DNA of 23,622 nt from CAZFYZ01 sp964523735 (GCA_964523735.1 CAZFYZ010000058.1:1-23622), one strand, 5' to 3'. Shown: positions 1 to 6,601, counted from the stretch's first letter. A program made the numbers and translations. Notes: generated by a model from the letters alone, not told the origin.

Positions 1-37
1 CCCGCCACATTATCAGACAGACAAGCCCAATCATACA

Positions 38-87
38 AGAAATCTGCTTTTCTCAAGACTCCGGCAGAGGACAAGAAGCAGATTTCT
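38..87. repeat. Inverted repeat upstream of the arsR-like gene
   Basis: A perfect 12-base arm, AGAAATCTGCTT at 38-49, is matched by its reverse complement AAGCAGATTTCT at 76-87, with 26 bases between. The bases after the second arm (to about 107) read TCACTGCGTTCGAAATGACA. From memory this resembles the end of palindromic intergenic repeats seen in many bacterial genomes, so this may be one copy of a dispersed element. No other copy is visible in this window. It has no T-run and so does not look like an intrinsic terminator. Confidence 0.6.
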
Positions 88-132
88 CACTGCGTTCGAA
101 ATGACATTCCCGCAACACTGAACACTCTCCGC

Positions 133-161
133 TTGCGGCCATCAGACTATTTGGCTATAAT
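133..161 (+). promoter_or_regulatory. Possible promoter of the redox/permease operon
   Basis: A perfect -10 hexamer TATAAT lies at 156-161, with a weak -35 (TTGCGG, 133-138) 17 bases upstream. Transcription would start near 168-169, exactly at an in-frame GTG (169). The hexamers lie inside the longest reading frame of the arsR-like gene. If the promoter is real, the TTG start at 133 is not used and the mRNA is leaderless or nearly so. An imperfect dyad (ATAATAC around 158-164 and GTATCAGAT around 178-186) could be a repressor site. This is inference from sequence match only. Confidence 0.4.
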
Positions 162-498
162 ACCAAATGTGAGGGAAGTATCAGATAGCAACAGGCGAGC
201 ATATGAACAGAGAGCAAAGATCATCAAGGCACTGGCGCATCCGAGCCGGTTGATGATGGTGGATGCCCTTGTGGACGGCGAGAAGTGCGTGTGTGACCTG
301 ACAGAGCTTGTGGGTTCTGACATATCCACGGTCTCCAAGCACCTGGCGCTCATGAGAGAGGCGGGGATAGTCGAAGATCGCAAAGTGGGCCAGCAGGTTT
401 TCTACAGCTTGCGGTGCCCCTGCATCGTCAGCTTCTTTGGCTGCATCGAGGCAGTAATGAAGTCCAATGCAGAAGCGATGATGGAACTGGTAGGATAG
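133..498 (+). CDS. ArsR/SmtB-family winged-helix repressor
   Basis: A 121-residue reading frame from TTG 133. The core from about residue 24 (YEQRAKIIKALAHPSRL) through the recognition helix (SDISTVSKHLALMREAGIV, residues 62-80) and the wing (VGQQVFYSL) is classic ArsR/SmtB. C52-V-C54 in the CVCDL segment matches the arsenic-type thiolate site of ArsR. C95, C97 and C104 add a second cysteine group near the C terminus, suggesting a soft metal or metalloid sensor. Such proteins bind operator DNA as dimers and leave it on ligand binding. Neither TTG 133 nor GTG 169 has a Shine-Dalgarno sequence; GTG 169 sits just downstream of a TATAAT box and fits the usual N terminus better (109 residues). It heads the redox/permease operon and probably controls it. 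The true ligand (arsenite, trivalent methylarsenical, antimonite or another) is not shown by the sequence. Confidence 0.9.
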   Translation: MRPSDYLAIIPNVREVSDSNRRAYEQRAKIIKALAHPSRLMMVDALVDGEKCVCDLTELVGSDISTVSKHLALMREAGIVEDRKVGQQVFYSLRCPCIVSFFGCIEAVMKSNAEAMMELVG

Positions 499-601
499 CG
501 CCTACGTATCTTCATGTAATCACGCAAGGGCTTTCTTTTTTGGCCGCATATTTGGCAATTGCGCCAACAACCCAACAAGCTGAGTATGAAGGAGGAGTCC
601 C

Positions 602-838
602 ATGAAACGGATCCAGATTCTGGGCACCGGCTGCGCCAAATGCAAGGCGCTTGCCGAGAACGTAAAGAAGGCAGTCGAAGAGACCGGAGCCGAAGCTCAG
701 GTCGAGAAAGTCGAAGACATCAAAGAGATCATGAGGTTCAACATCCTAATGACCCCAGGACTCGTGATAGACGGGGAAGTCAAAGCAGCGGGAAAGATGA
801 TGTCGATCGAGGACATCAAGAAACTGCTGGTCAGCTAG
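602..838 (+). CDS. Mini-thioredoxin (TM0996/MTH895 family)
   Basis: A 78-residue protein, with ATG 602 preceded by a strong GGAGGAG site. The start KRIQILGTGC-A-K-C is typical of the small 'redox-active disulfide protein 2' or MTH895/TM0996 thioredoxins: a one-domain fold with the CxxC at C11/C14 and a cis-proline before the last strand (MTPGLVI, P52). No signal peptide or membrane segment is visible, so it should act in the cytoplasm. Members are often found beside ArsR regulators and DUF318 permeases, as here. A likely role is to donate or accept electrons for a cytoplasmic thiol partner such as the permease, the repressor or a metalloid-thiol adduct; that role is inferred. It is separated from arsR by 103 bases with no convincing promoter. 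Confidence 0.9.
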   Translation: MKRIQILGTGCAKCKALAENVKKAVEETGAEAQVEKVEDIKEIMRFNILMTPGLVIDGEVKAAGKMMSIEDIKKLLVS

Positions 839-856
839 ACAGGAGGGACCAATACC

Positions 857-1297
857 GTGAAGATCAGACTCGTGAGAATAAGCATTGGGCTGATTGTAGT
901 GATCGCGCTTGTTATTGCTCTCGCAGCCGCTAATGCAGCCACTAAGACGCCGCCCAAGAAGCCGGCCAAGCCGGTCGCCAAGAGGCTCCCCAAGCTTCTC
1001 GACCTGGGCGCGGACAAGTGCGTGCCCTGCAGGATGATGGCGCCGATTCTCGAAGAACTCGCGAAGGAATACAAAGGCCAACTGGATGTTGAGTTCATCG
1101 ACGTCTGGAAGAACAGTAAGGCCGCTGAGAAACACAAGGTCAAGAGCATCCCCACACAGATATTCTACGATTCAAAGGGCAAGGAGTTCTTCCGCCACGT
1201 TGGCTTTTACTCCAAAGAAGACATCCTAAAGGCGTTTGAGAAGCAGGGCATCAAGCTCAAGAAGCCCACCGACCCCAAGAAACCTGACAAGAAGTAG
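857..1297 (+). CDS. Membrane-anchored thioredoxin
   Basis: A 146-residue protein starting at GTG 857, with AGGAGG about 10 bases upstream. Residues 8-27 form a hydrophobic segment rich in I, V, L and A (signal anchor or signal peptide). A Lys/Pro linker (32-46) follows, then a thioredoxin domain with active site C55-V-P-C58, cis-Pro P99 (KSIPTQIFYD) and the FFRHVGF strand, ending in a Lys/Pro-rich tail. The domain should face outside the cytoplasmic membrane, where it would need reduction by a CcdA/DsbD-type carrier; one is encoded at the end of the operon. It is clearly paralogous to the C-terminal domain of the gene at 2634 (shared GAD-C-x-PC, PILEEL, FRHVGF). A disulfide reductase role in the extracytoplasmic space is inferred. 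Confidence 0.9.
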   Translation: MKIRLVRISIGLIVVIALVIALAAANAATKTPPKKPAKPVAKRLPKLLDLGADKCVPCRMMAPILEELAKEYKGQLDVEFIDVWKNSKAAEKHKVKSIPTQIFYDSKGKEFFRHVGFYSKEDILKAFEKQGIKLKKPTDPKKPDKK

Positions 1298-1305
1298 CTG
1301 CAACC

Positions 1306-2604
1306 ATGAACTGGAAATCCGAGTGGAAAACATTCGTACTAATAGCGGCTGTGTTCGTCGCTTTCTTCCATCTACCAGTAGGCACGTCTAGATTCGACAG
1401 TGCGCTAATGGAGTCGCTGCACCTGGCGAAGTGGTATGCTCGGGAACACGTGCTGTTGTGCCTGATCCCTGCGTTCTTCATTGCCGGAGCCATAGCCGTG
1501 TTCATCAGCCAGGCGTCGGTGCTGAAGTACTTGGGCGCCAAGGCTAACAAAGTGGTCGCCTACGGTGTCGCGTCGGTTTCAGGCACGATACTGGCCGTGT
1601 GCTCGTGCACCGTCTTGCCGCTGTTCGCCGGCATCTACAGGATGGGAGCAGGACTTGGTCCGGCCACGGCGTTCCTCTATTCAGGTCCTGCCATCAACGT
1701 GCTTGCAATAATCCTCACCGCCAGGATTCTTGGTCCGGAACTAGGTATCGCGAGGGCTGTCGGAGCCGTGGGATTCAGCGTAATCATCGGGCTTCTAATG
1801 CACGTCATATTCAGGCAGGACGAAATGAAGAAGGCCGCAGAGCAGGCAGAGATGCCCGAGCCCGAAGTTGGCAGGCCGTTGTGGCAGAACGCTGTCTACT
1901 TTGCGTCCATGGTCGGTATCCTCGTGTTCGCCAACTGGGGCAAGCCCGCCGTCGCCGTCGGCTTCTGGAACGTCGTCTACTCCGCCAAGTGGATCATCAC
2001 CGGCGTCTTCTCCGGCTTGCTCGGTCTCACGCTGATTGCGTGGTTCTCAATACCGTGGTGGAAGGTGGTTCTCGCAGGATTGCCGGCTGCCGTTCTCGCG
2101 GTTGTCTTTCCGAGTCAGCCTCTGATCGCGTTCACTGTGGGCGTGATAGGGCTCTCGGCGATCACCAGTACCAGCGAGGGCGAGGCTAGTGAATGGTTCG
2201 GCTCGACCTGGACCTACGCCAAACAGATAATGCCTCTACTATTCTTTGGCGTGCTGATCGCGGGCGCGCTGCTGGGACGCCCTGGCCACGAGGGGCTGAT
2301 CCCATCCGAGTGGGTGGCAAAGTCGGTGGGAGGGAACTCGCTCGGAGCAAATCTGTTTGCGTCAGTGGCCGGAGCGTTTATGTATTTCGCCACTCTCACC
2401 GAGGTCCCCATAGTGCAGGGACTGATCGGAAGTGGTATGGGAAAGGGGCCTGCGCTTGCCCTGCTGCTTGCCGGACCGGCGCTGTCATTGCCGAATATGC
2501 TGGTCATTCGATGCATTATGGGTACCAAGAGGACTTTTGTCTTTGTTTCCCTGGTTATCGTCATGGCCACCATCGCGGGCATGCTATATGGCACGTTCTT
2601 CTGA
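1306..2604 (+). CDS. ArsP/DUF318-type permease
   Basis: A 432-residue polytopic membrane protein of the predicted permease family PF03773 (DUF318), which includes ArsP, an efflux permease for trivalent organoarsenicals. Two similar halves are visible. The first holds AVCSCTVLPLFAGI with C99-S-C101, followed by GLGPATAFLYSGPAINVL. The second holds TEVPIVQGL, GKGPALALLLAGPALSLPNM in the equivalent place. About eight to ten hydrophobic segments are seen, with a charged cytoplasmic-type loop at about 170-190. It starts 8 bases after the preceding stop with no clear ribosome site, so translational coupling is likely. Linkage to an ArsR regulator supports metalloid export. The substrate is not proved: no arsenite methyltransferase, ArsB, ArsC or ArsA is in view. 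Confidence 0.85.
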   Translation: MNWKSEWKTFVLIAAVFVAFFHLPVGTSRFDSALMESLHLAKWYAREHVLLCLIPAFFIAGAIAVFISQASVLKYLGAKANKVVAYGVASVSGTILAVCSCTVLPLFAGIYRMGAGLGPATAFLYSGPAINVLAIILTARILGPELGIARAVGAVGFSVIIGLLMHVIFRQDEMKKAAEQAEMPEPEVGRPLWQNAVYFASMVGILVFANWGKPAVAVGFWNVVYSAKWIITGVFSGLLGLTLIAWFSIPWWKVVLAGLPAAVLAVVFPSQPLIAFTVGVIGLSAITSTSEGEASEWFGSTWTYAKQIMPLLFFGVLIAGALLGRPGHEGLIPSEWVAKSVGGNSLGANLFASVAGAFMYFATLTEVPIVQGLIGSGMGKGPALALLLAGPALSLPNMLVIRCIMGTKRTFVFVSLVIVMATIAGMLYGTFF

Positions 2605-2633
2605 CGTGGCCACTAGTGTATAAGGGGACTGGA

Positions 2634-3542
2634 ATGAACAAGCGTATACAGAGCCGCGCGCTGTCGGTTGCGCTGTTGGCGATCTCGGTGATGGCAGCGG
2701 CAGGTGACAAGCCATTCGTCAAGGACTCGTACCCCACCCTCACAACCGGTGCACTTGCGTCAGCAAGACTGGTGGAACTTCCGGCGGGCACCGTGCTGCG
2801 CTCGGGCGAGGTAAGAATCACTCAAAAAGACCTTGACACCGAGATAGGCAAGGCCCCACAGGATCTACATCCGCAGCTCAAGCGCAACCTGTTCTTCGTG
2901 CTGGACAACAAGGCAGCGCAGGTGTTCCTCCAGCACGAAGCGAGCGAATGGGCAAAGAAGAACGGCAGCGCCGCCGGCAGTGACCCAGTCGAGCACTATC
3001 TCTCGAGTCTGACCGCCGGTCTTTCGGTGAGTGATGACGAAGCCCAGGCTTTCTTCGACGGCAACAAGGACATGATGGGCAGTGCGACGTTCGAGCAAGC
3101 CAAGGACCAGCTCAAGGAGTACCTGCTTGACCAGAGAAAACAGGAAGCAGTAAAGGCTCACATAGCCTCCACCGGCCAAAGATACGAGATTGACGTGAAC
3201 AAGACCTGGACGGCGAAGCAGTACTCGGCCGCGATGATGAACCCCATTGACAAGGCACGACTGTCCGGCAAGCCCACAGTGGCTGATCTGGGCGCTGACG
3301 GCTGCCGCCCATGCGAGATGATGACTCCGATCCTGGAGGAACTGAAGAAGGACTACGCGGGCAAGGTTAACATAGTCTTCGTTCACGTTCGCAAGGAGCA
3401 GATTCTGGCAGCGCGCTACGGGGTGCAGTCCATACCCGTCCAAGTGTTCTTCGACAAAGATGGCAAAGAAGTCTTTCGGCACGTGGGGTTCTTTCCCAAA
3501 GACCAGATAACCGCAAAGCTAGTAGAGATGGGGGTCAAGTGA
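2634..3542 (+). CDS. Secreted SurA-like/thioredoxin fusion protein
   Basis: A 302-residue protein from ATG 2634, preceded by AAGGGGA. The frame is open far upstream, but that part only mirrors the permease gene in another frame. Residues 1-24 look like a signal peptide ending near AAAGD. Residues about 55-190 resemble the N-terminal helical chaperone region of SurA/PrsA-type foldases (RSGEVRITQKDLDTEI, then SVSDDEAQAFFDGNKDMM and FEQAKDQLKEYLLDQRKQEA), without a parvulin isomerase domain. Residues 210-302 are a thioredoxin domain with C224-R-P-C227 and cis-Pro P268, paralogous to the protein at 857. The product is probably an extracytoplasmic disulfide reductase that also binds unfolded or partner protein. 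It overlaps no neighbour; the CcdA gene starts one base after its stop, pointing to a matched electron donor. Confidence 0.85.
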   Translation: MNKRIQSRALSVALLAISVMAAAGDKPFVKDSYPTLTTGALASARLVELPAGTVLRSGEVRITQKDLDTEIGKAPQDLHPQLKRNLFFVLDNKAAQVFLQHEASEWAKKNGSAAGSDPVEHYLSSLTAGLSVSDDEAQAFFDGNKDMMGSATFEQAKDQLKEYLLDQRKQEAVKAHIASTGQRYEIDVNKTWTAKQYSAAMMNPIDKARLSGKPTVADLGADGCRPCEMMTPILEELKKDYAGKVNIVFVHVRKEQILAARYGVQSIPVQVFFDKDGKEVFRHVGFFPKDQITAKLVEMGVK

Positions 3543-3543
3543 C

Positions 3544-4242
3544 TTGGAGCAACTCTTCATCACGCTGACCAAGGCAATCGAGGGATCAGTGCCTGTTGCG
3601 CTGAGCGCCTCCTTCGTGTGGGGCATCCTGAGCGTCATCCTCAGCCCCTGTCACCTTTCGAGCATCCCGCTGATCATCGGATTCATCAGCGAACAGGGGA
3701 AGCTAACCACGAGGAAGGCTTTCGGCCTCTCGTTCCTGTTTGGGCTTGGCATACTGGTGACCATCGCGCTGATCGGCATCGTGACCGCCGCAATGGGTCG
3801 TATGATGGGGGATGTGGGCAGGTACGGCAACTATGCCGTAGCGGCCGTGTTCTTCATAGTCGGCCTGCACCTGATTGGCGTAATTCCAATGCCTTTCTCC
3901 GGCCCCGGCAATGTAGGTATGAAGCGCAAGGGGCTTGCGGCGTCGTTCATCCTCGGCCTTGTGTTTGGCATTGCTCTCGGGCCGTGCACTTTCGCTTACA
4001 TGGCGCCGGTGCTGACGCTCTCTCTCAAGGTGGGGGCAACGAACTTCGTCTACGCCTTCGCGCTCCTGGCGCTCTACGGAATCGGCCACTGCGCGGTGAT
4101 TGTAGCAGCCGGAACTTCCACAGAAGCAGTTCAGAACTATCTCAACTGGAACGAAAAATCCAAGGGCGCGAGCATTCTTAAGCGCGTCTGTGGCGTCCTT
4201 GTAATGCTGGGTGGAGTTTACCTGATCTACACGGCACACTAG
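3544..4242 (+). CDS. CcdA/DsbD-type transmembrane thiol-electron carrier
   Basis: A 232-residue membrane protein with about six hydrophobic segments and the paired cysteine motifs of the CcdA family: SPC36HL in the first repeat and GPC148TF in the second. CcdA moves reducing equivalents from cytoplasmic thioredoxin to external thioredoxin-like proteins through this cysteine pair. It begins at TTG 3544, one base after the preceding stop, with a GGGGG stretch about 10 bases upstream. It closes the operon. The two external thioredoxins encoded just before it are obvious clients. Cytochrome c maturation is the other known role of CcdA, but no haem-handling gene or CXXCH protein is seen nearby. 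Confidence 0.88.
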   Translation: MEQLFITLTKAIEGSVPVALSASFVWGILSVILSPCHLSSIPLIIGFISEQGKLTTRKAFGLSFLFGLGILVTIALIGIVTAAMGRMMGDVGRYGNYAVAAVFFIVGLHLIGVIPMPFSGPGNVGMKRKGLAASFILGLVFGIALGPCTFAYMAPVLTLSLKVGATNFVYAFALLALYGIGHCAVIVAAGTSTEAVQNYLNWNEKSKGASILKRVCGVLVMLGGVYLIYTAH

Positions 4243-4278
4243 CGTCCGACCTCCCAACTCGGCCCCATCCTCTTCCCG

Positions 4279-4321
4279 GGAACAGTAAGTAACCGTTGCG
4301 GTAGACCGCGTGTTCCGCAAC
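4279..4321. other. Two mutually exclusive hairpins after the ccdA-like gene
   Basis: GGAACA (4279-4284) can pair with TGTTCC (4311-4316), and GTTGCGG (4295-4301) can pair with CCGCAAC (4315-4321). The two right arms share bases 4315-4316, so only one stem can form fully at a time. No T-run follows, so it is not an ordinary intrinsic terminator. The rest of the 215-base gap shows only the purO promoter. Confidence 0.35.
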
Positions 4322-4397
4322 CCCTAGTTGTAGTAGCCTCTGCCACGCATTCCATGGGGACATTATCGCTCTGGTAGTACACTCAACAGCGGCACGA

Positions 4398-4427
4398 TTG
4401 ACAGTCGTTCCGACTGAGTGCTACACT
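4398..4427 (+). promoter_or_regulatory. Promoter of purO
   Basis: A perfect -35 TTGACA (4398-4403), an 18-base spacer and TACACT (4422-4427). The bases GTGC precede the -10, giving GTGCTACACT, which is identical to the -10 region of the promoter before rpsO. Transcription would begin near 4434, leaving a leader of about 25 bases that contains the GGAGG ribosome site at 4450-4454. Confidence 0.75.
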
Positions 4428-4457
4428 TTGCAAGTCGTCAGCAATCCTTGGAGGTGA

Positions 4458-5072
4458 ATGCGCGTGTACGTCGGACGGATAGTGGTCGTTGGAAAGACAA
4501 GCAAGCCCTTTGTCGCATACAGAGTATCGTCAAGATCGTTTCCCAATAGAGTTGCCCGGGTAACCGATGCCGGCGCGGCCATTCAGCCTTTGGACCCGGA
4601 GGATATGAAGCGGAACCCCTACATCGCCTACAACTGCATCAGAACGTGCGACAAGGGTGTAGTTGTCTCGAACGGCTCTCACACCGACCCCATCCTTGAC
4701 CGACTCCAAGCTGGAACTCCACCGGACGTCGCCCTCCAAGCAGTGCTGACAGAGATGGGCTATGAGAGGGACGAGCTCAACACTCCGCGCATCGCGGGGA
4801 TTGTAACGGATAAGCTCGGGTTTCTCGGCATCGTCAGAGATGACGGCGTGGAGGTGGCGCAGTTCGGCCTGGAGGAGAACACATGCCGCGTGATATGCAC
4901 CTATGAGCTGAACAGAGTTGACAGTAAGAGCCACGTCTTCGTCGCCGGATCCGCGCTTGACGCCGCTCAATATGTCATCGACGGTGGGATCTTTGCTGAT
5001 CTGGAGAGACCGATCTGTGCGGCAGCCTGGATGGACAGTCTGGCGGTGTTCAACCCGCACGAAGCGAAGTAA
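4458..5072 (+). CDS. purO: Archaeal-type IMP cyclohydrolase (PurO)
   Basis: A protein of 204 residues (from ATG 4458) that matches the PurO/IMP_cyclohyd family: VYVGRIVVVGKT at the start, RVSSRSFPNR, NPYIAYNCIR and VSNGSHTDPI. PurO closes the purine ring, converting FAICAR to IMP, the last step of IMP synthesis. Most bacteria use the C-terminal domain of PurH for this; PurO is chiefly archaeal. Two starts compete: ATG 4458 is only 3 bases from GGAGG (4450-4454), while GTG 4464 is 9 bases away and gives the family's usual MYVGRI start (202 residues). I favour GTG 4464 but list the longer frame. No other purine gene is in the window. It is transcribed alone from a good promoter and ends convergently with the tat genes. 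Confidence 0.93.
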   Translation: MRVYVGRIVVVGKTSKPFVAYRVSSRSFPNRVARVTDAGAAIQPLDPEDMKRNPYIAYNCIRTCDKGVVVSNGSHTDPILDRLQAGTPPDVALQAVLTEMGYERDELNTPRIAGIVTDKLGFLGIVRDDGVEVAQFGLEENTCRVICTYELNRVDSKSHVFVAGSALDAAQYVIDGGIFADLERPICAAAWMDSLAVFNPHEAK

Positions 5073-5142
5073 GCAGTGCGCAGTAGAGAGTGCCTCTGCT
5101 CTGCGTATCAGTTGGTCGCTGTCTACGGCTTGCTGTCTGCTG
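5073..5142. repeat. Heptamer-unit repeat between purO and tatA
   Basis: Starting on the base after the purO stop codon, the sequence runs in 7-base steps: GCAGTGC, GCAGTAG, AGAGTGC, then CTCTGCT, CTGCGTA, TCAGTTG, GTCGCTG, TCTACGG, CTTGCTG, TCTGCTG. The second group resembles the first on the opposite strand, so CGCAG.AGAG can pair with CTCT.CTGCG in an imperfect hairpin around 5079-5105. The array runs into the last codons of the minus-strand tatA gene. It lies where two genes converge and may also serve as a transcript end. Confidence 0.55.
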
Positions 5143-5317
5143 CTTCGTCGTCCTCGATATCTTCCTTGGCTTCCTTGACGCCCTTCTTGAACTCCTTTAT
5201 GGACTGACCGAACGACCTCGACAGCTCAGGCAGCTTCTTTGCCCCGAACAGCAGCACAACGACTCCCGCAATAATAGCGATCTCAGTTGGTCCCAGACCT
5301 ATAGCAATCGGTAGCAT
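5123..5317 (-). CDS. tatA: TatA-like twin-arginine translocase subunit
   Basis: A 64-residue protein with the TatA plan: a short N-terminal transmembrane helix (about residues 8-24), the FG hinge followed by AKKLPEL, an amphipathic helix (SFGQSIKEFKKGVKEAK) and an acidic tail. TatA oligomers form the pore that passes folded proteins with twin-arginine signals. ATG 5317 has AAGGAG about 10 bases upstream. The gene overlaps the end of the preceding tat gene by 35 bases, so the two are surely co-transcribed. The last codons (DSKP) are encoded by the start of a heptamer repeat. No tatC is in the window. Confidence 0.93.
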   Translation of the reverse strand: MLPIAIGLGPTEIAIIAGVVVLLFGAKKLPELSRSFGQSIKEFKKGVKEAKEDIEDDEAADSKP

Positions 5318-5546
5318 TTTCCACTATCTCCTTGGTGTCGCCTGGTGAACTCACCTTTGGCGGCTCCGGTTCATCTTCGATGTCAACTGAGTTGACGGTA
5401 TCCATTACCTCTCGCGAGGCCTTCTTCAGCTCACGAAGCCCCTGCCCGATCGCTTTGCCGATGTCCGGCAGCTTCTTAGGGCCGAACACGAGGAGGGCCA
5501 CGAGGAATATGATAATAAGTTCCGCCGTTCCCACGTGGGGAATCAT
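5283..5546 (-). CDS. Second TatA/TatB-like translocase subunit
   Basis: An 87-residue protein with an N-terminal helix (AELIIIFLVALLVFGPKKLP), an amphipathic helix (IGKAIGQGLRELKKASREV) and an acidic, Pro-rich tail. FGPKKLP is the TatA/B hinge. Its slightly longer tail and pairing with a second copy suggest that one of the two works as TatB, but short proteins of this family cannot be assigned by sequence alone. ATG 5546 follows AGAGG by 7 bases. It sits 72 bases after the sugar kinase stop and overlaps the next tat gene by 35 bases. Confidence 0.9.
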   Translation of the reverse strand: MIPHVGTAELIIIFLVALLVFGPKKLPDIGKAIGQGLRELKKASREVMDTVNSVDIEDEPEPPKVSSPGDTKEIVENATDCYRSGTN

Positions 5547-5618
5547 GAGGCAGCCTCTTCCGTTTGCGACGTGCGCTTGGCGATCTGCGGAAACAACGTC
5601 CCGGGCGAACCGGGACCG

Positions 5619-6551
5619 CTAGGCCAGTTTGGTTAGCGACACGCCTTGTCTTGTCTCTATTATACTCTCTTTTGAGCAGAAACCGGCACCGTAGCTCGTA
5701 GCATTTGCAGCGCCGGCGGCGGTTCCCCAGACCAGAGCTTCGGTGATCGGTTCGGCGTCGAGCACAGCGTCAAGAAACGCGGCAACGAAGGCATCGCCCG
5801 AGCCTACGGCACTTGCAAACTCGATCTGAGGCGGCGTCGCTTGCCAAACCTGCACTCCATCCGTGACAATGGCTCCACTGCGGCCCATGGTGACTGCGGT
5901 GATCTCCACCCCGTATTGCTTCAGGCTCTTGGCAGCCCCTGATATCTCTTCCAGAGTGTAAAGCTCCTGCCCGCAGAGCTGAGACAACTCGCTCACATTG
6001 GGCTTGACCATCCAGGGCCCGGCCTTGATACTTTCCGCAAAGTGCTCTCCGCTTGTGTCAAGCACAGTCCGGACTCCGGCACCGCGGGCGATGGAGATGA
6101 TGTCGCCGTAGAAGGCTGGTGGCACACCTGGCGGGCAATTCCCACTCAGAACGATGAACTCACAGCCTCCGACCAGCGCACGAATCTTGGTCAGCAGGGT
6201 TTCCAGCTCGTCAATTGTCACGTTCGGGCCGGGTTCGTTAATCTCCGTCTGAGTGCCGGTTCTCGGATCCATAATCTTGATACAGTGGCGCGACTCCTCG
6301 CGGACCCTCACAAAATCATGCGCTATGCGCTCCTCGTTCAGACCAGAGACGATTGCTTCCCCAACCGATCCGCCCACAAAGCCCGTCGCCATAGCGTCTC
6401 TACCAAGAGTCCTAAAGACCCTGGCGACGTTGATCCCTTTGCTTCCAGGCGTGCTTACGCACTTGCTCGGGCGGTTGATATGGTCGACTTGGAAGCCCTC
6501 TACGGTGTAGGTCTTGTCGATCGAAGCGTTCAGTGTGACGGTTAGTATCAA
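5619..6551 (-). CDS. PfkB-family hexose-phosphate kinase, 1-phosphofructokinase type
   Basis: A 310-residue ribokinase-superfamily protein of the FruK/LacC/PfkB branch: start ILTVTLNASIDKTY, substrate loop PGSKGINVAR (35-44), and the signature AVGSGDAFVA with catalytic D253. Length and motifs are full. Members phosphorylate fructose-1-phosphate, tagatose-6-phosphate or fructose-6-phosphate; the sequence does not settle which, and no PTS or tagatose gene is near. The start is TTG 6551, with AGGAG 9 bases upstream and a good promoter at 6602-6630. The tat pair lies 72 bases downstream on the same strand, so a joint transcript is likely although no functional link is evident. Confidence 0.9.
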   Translation of the reverse strand: MILTVTLNASIDKTYTVEGFQVDHINRPSKCVSTPGSKGINVARVFRTLGRDAMATGFVGGSVGEAIVSGLNEERIAHDFVRVREESRHCIKIMDPRTGTQTEINEPGPNVTIDELETLLTKIRALVGGCEFIVLSGNCPPGVPPAFYGDIISIARGAGVRTVLDTSGEHFAESIKAGPWMVKPNVSELSQLCGQELYTLEEISGAAKSLKQYGVEITAVTMGRSGAIVTDGVQVWQATPPQIEFASAVGSGDAFVAAFLDAVLDAEPITEALVWGTAAGAANATSYGAGFCSKESIIETRQGVSLTKLA

Positions 6552-6601
6552 GCCGGAGTACTCCTATGGCGGATAATCGGCGGTGCCAGGTCCCGGGTCA
6601 T

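Noticed and set aside
2193..2633. Open frame extending the secreted thioredoxin gene 147 codons upstream
   Set aside because: It overlaps the permease gene in another frame, has unnatural composition, and the ATG at 2634 has a ribosome site and begins a signal peptide.
3703..4320. 205-codon minus-strand frame opposite the CcdA gene
   Set aside because: The plus strand has the CcdA cysteine motifs and membrane pattern; the antisense product is charged and patternless.
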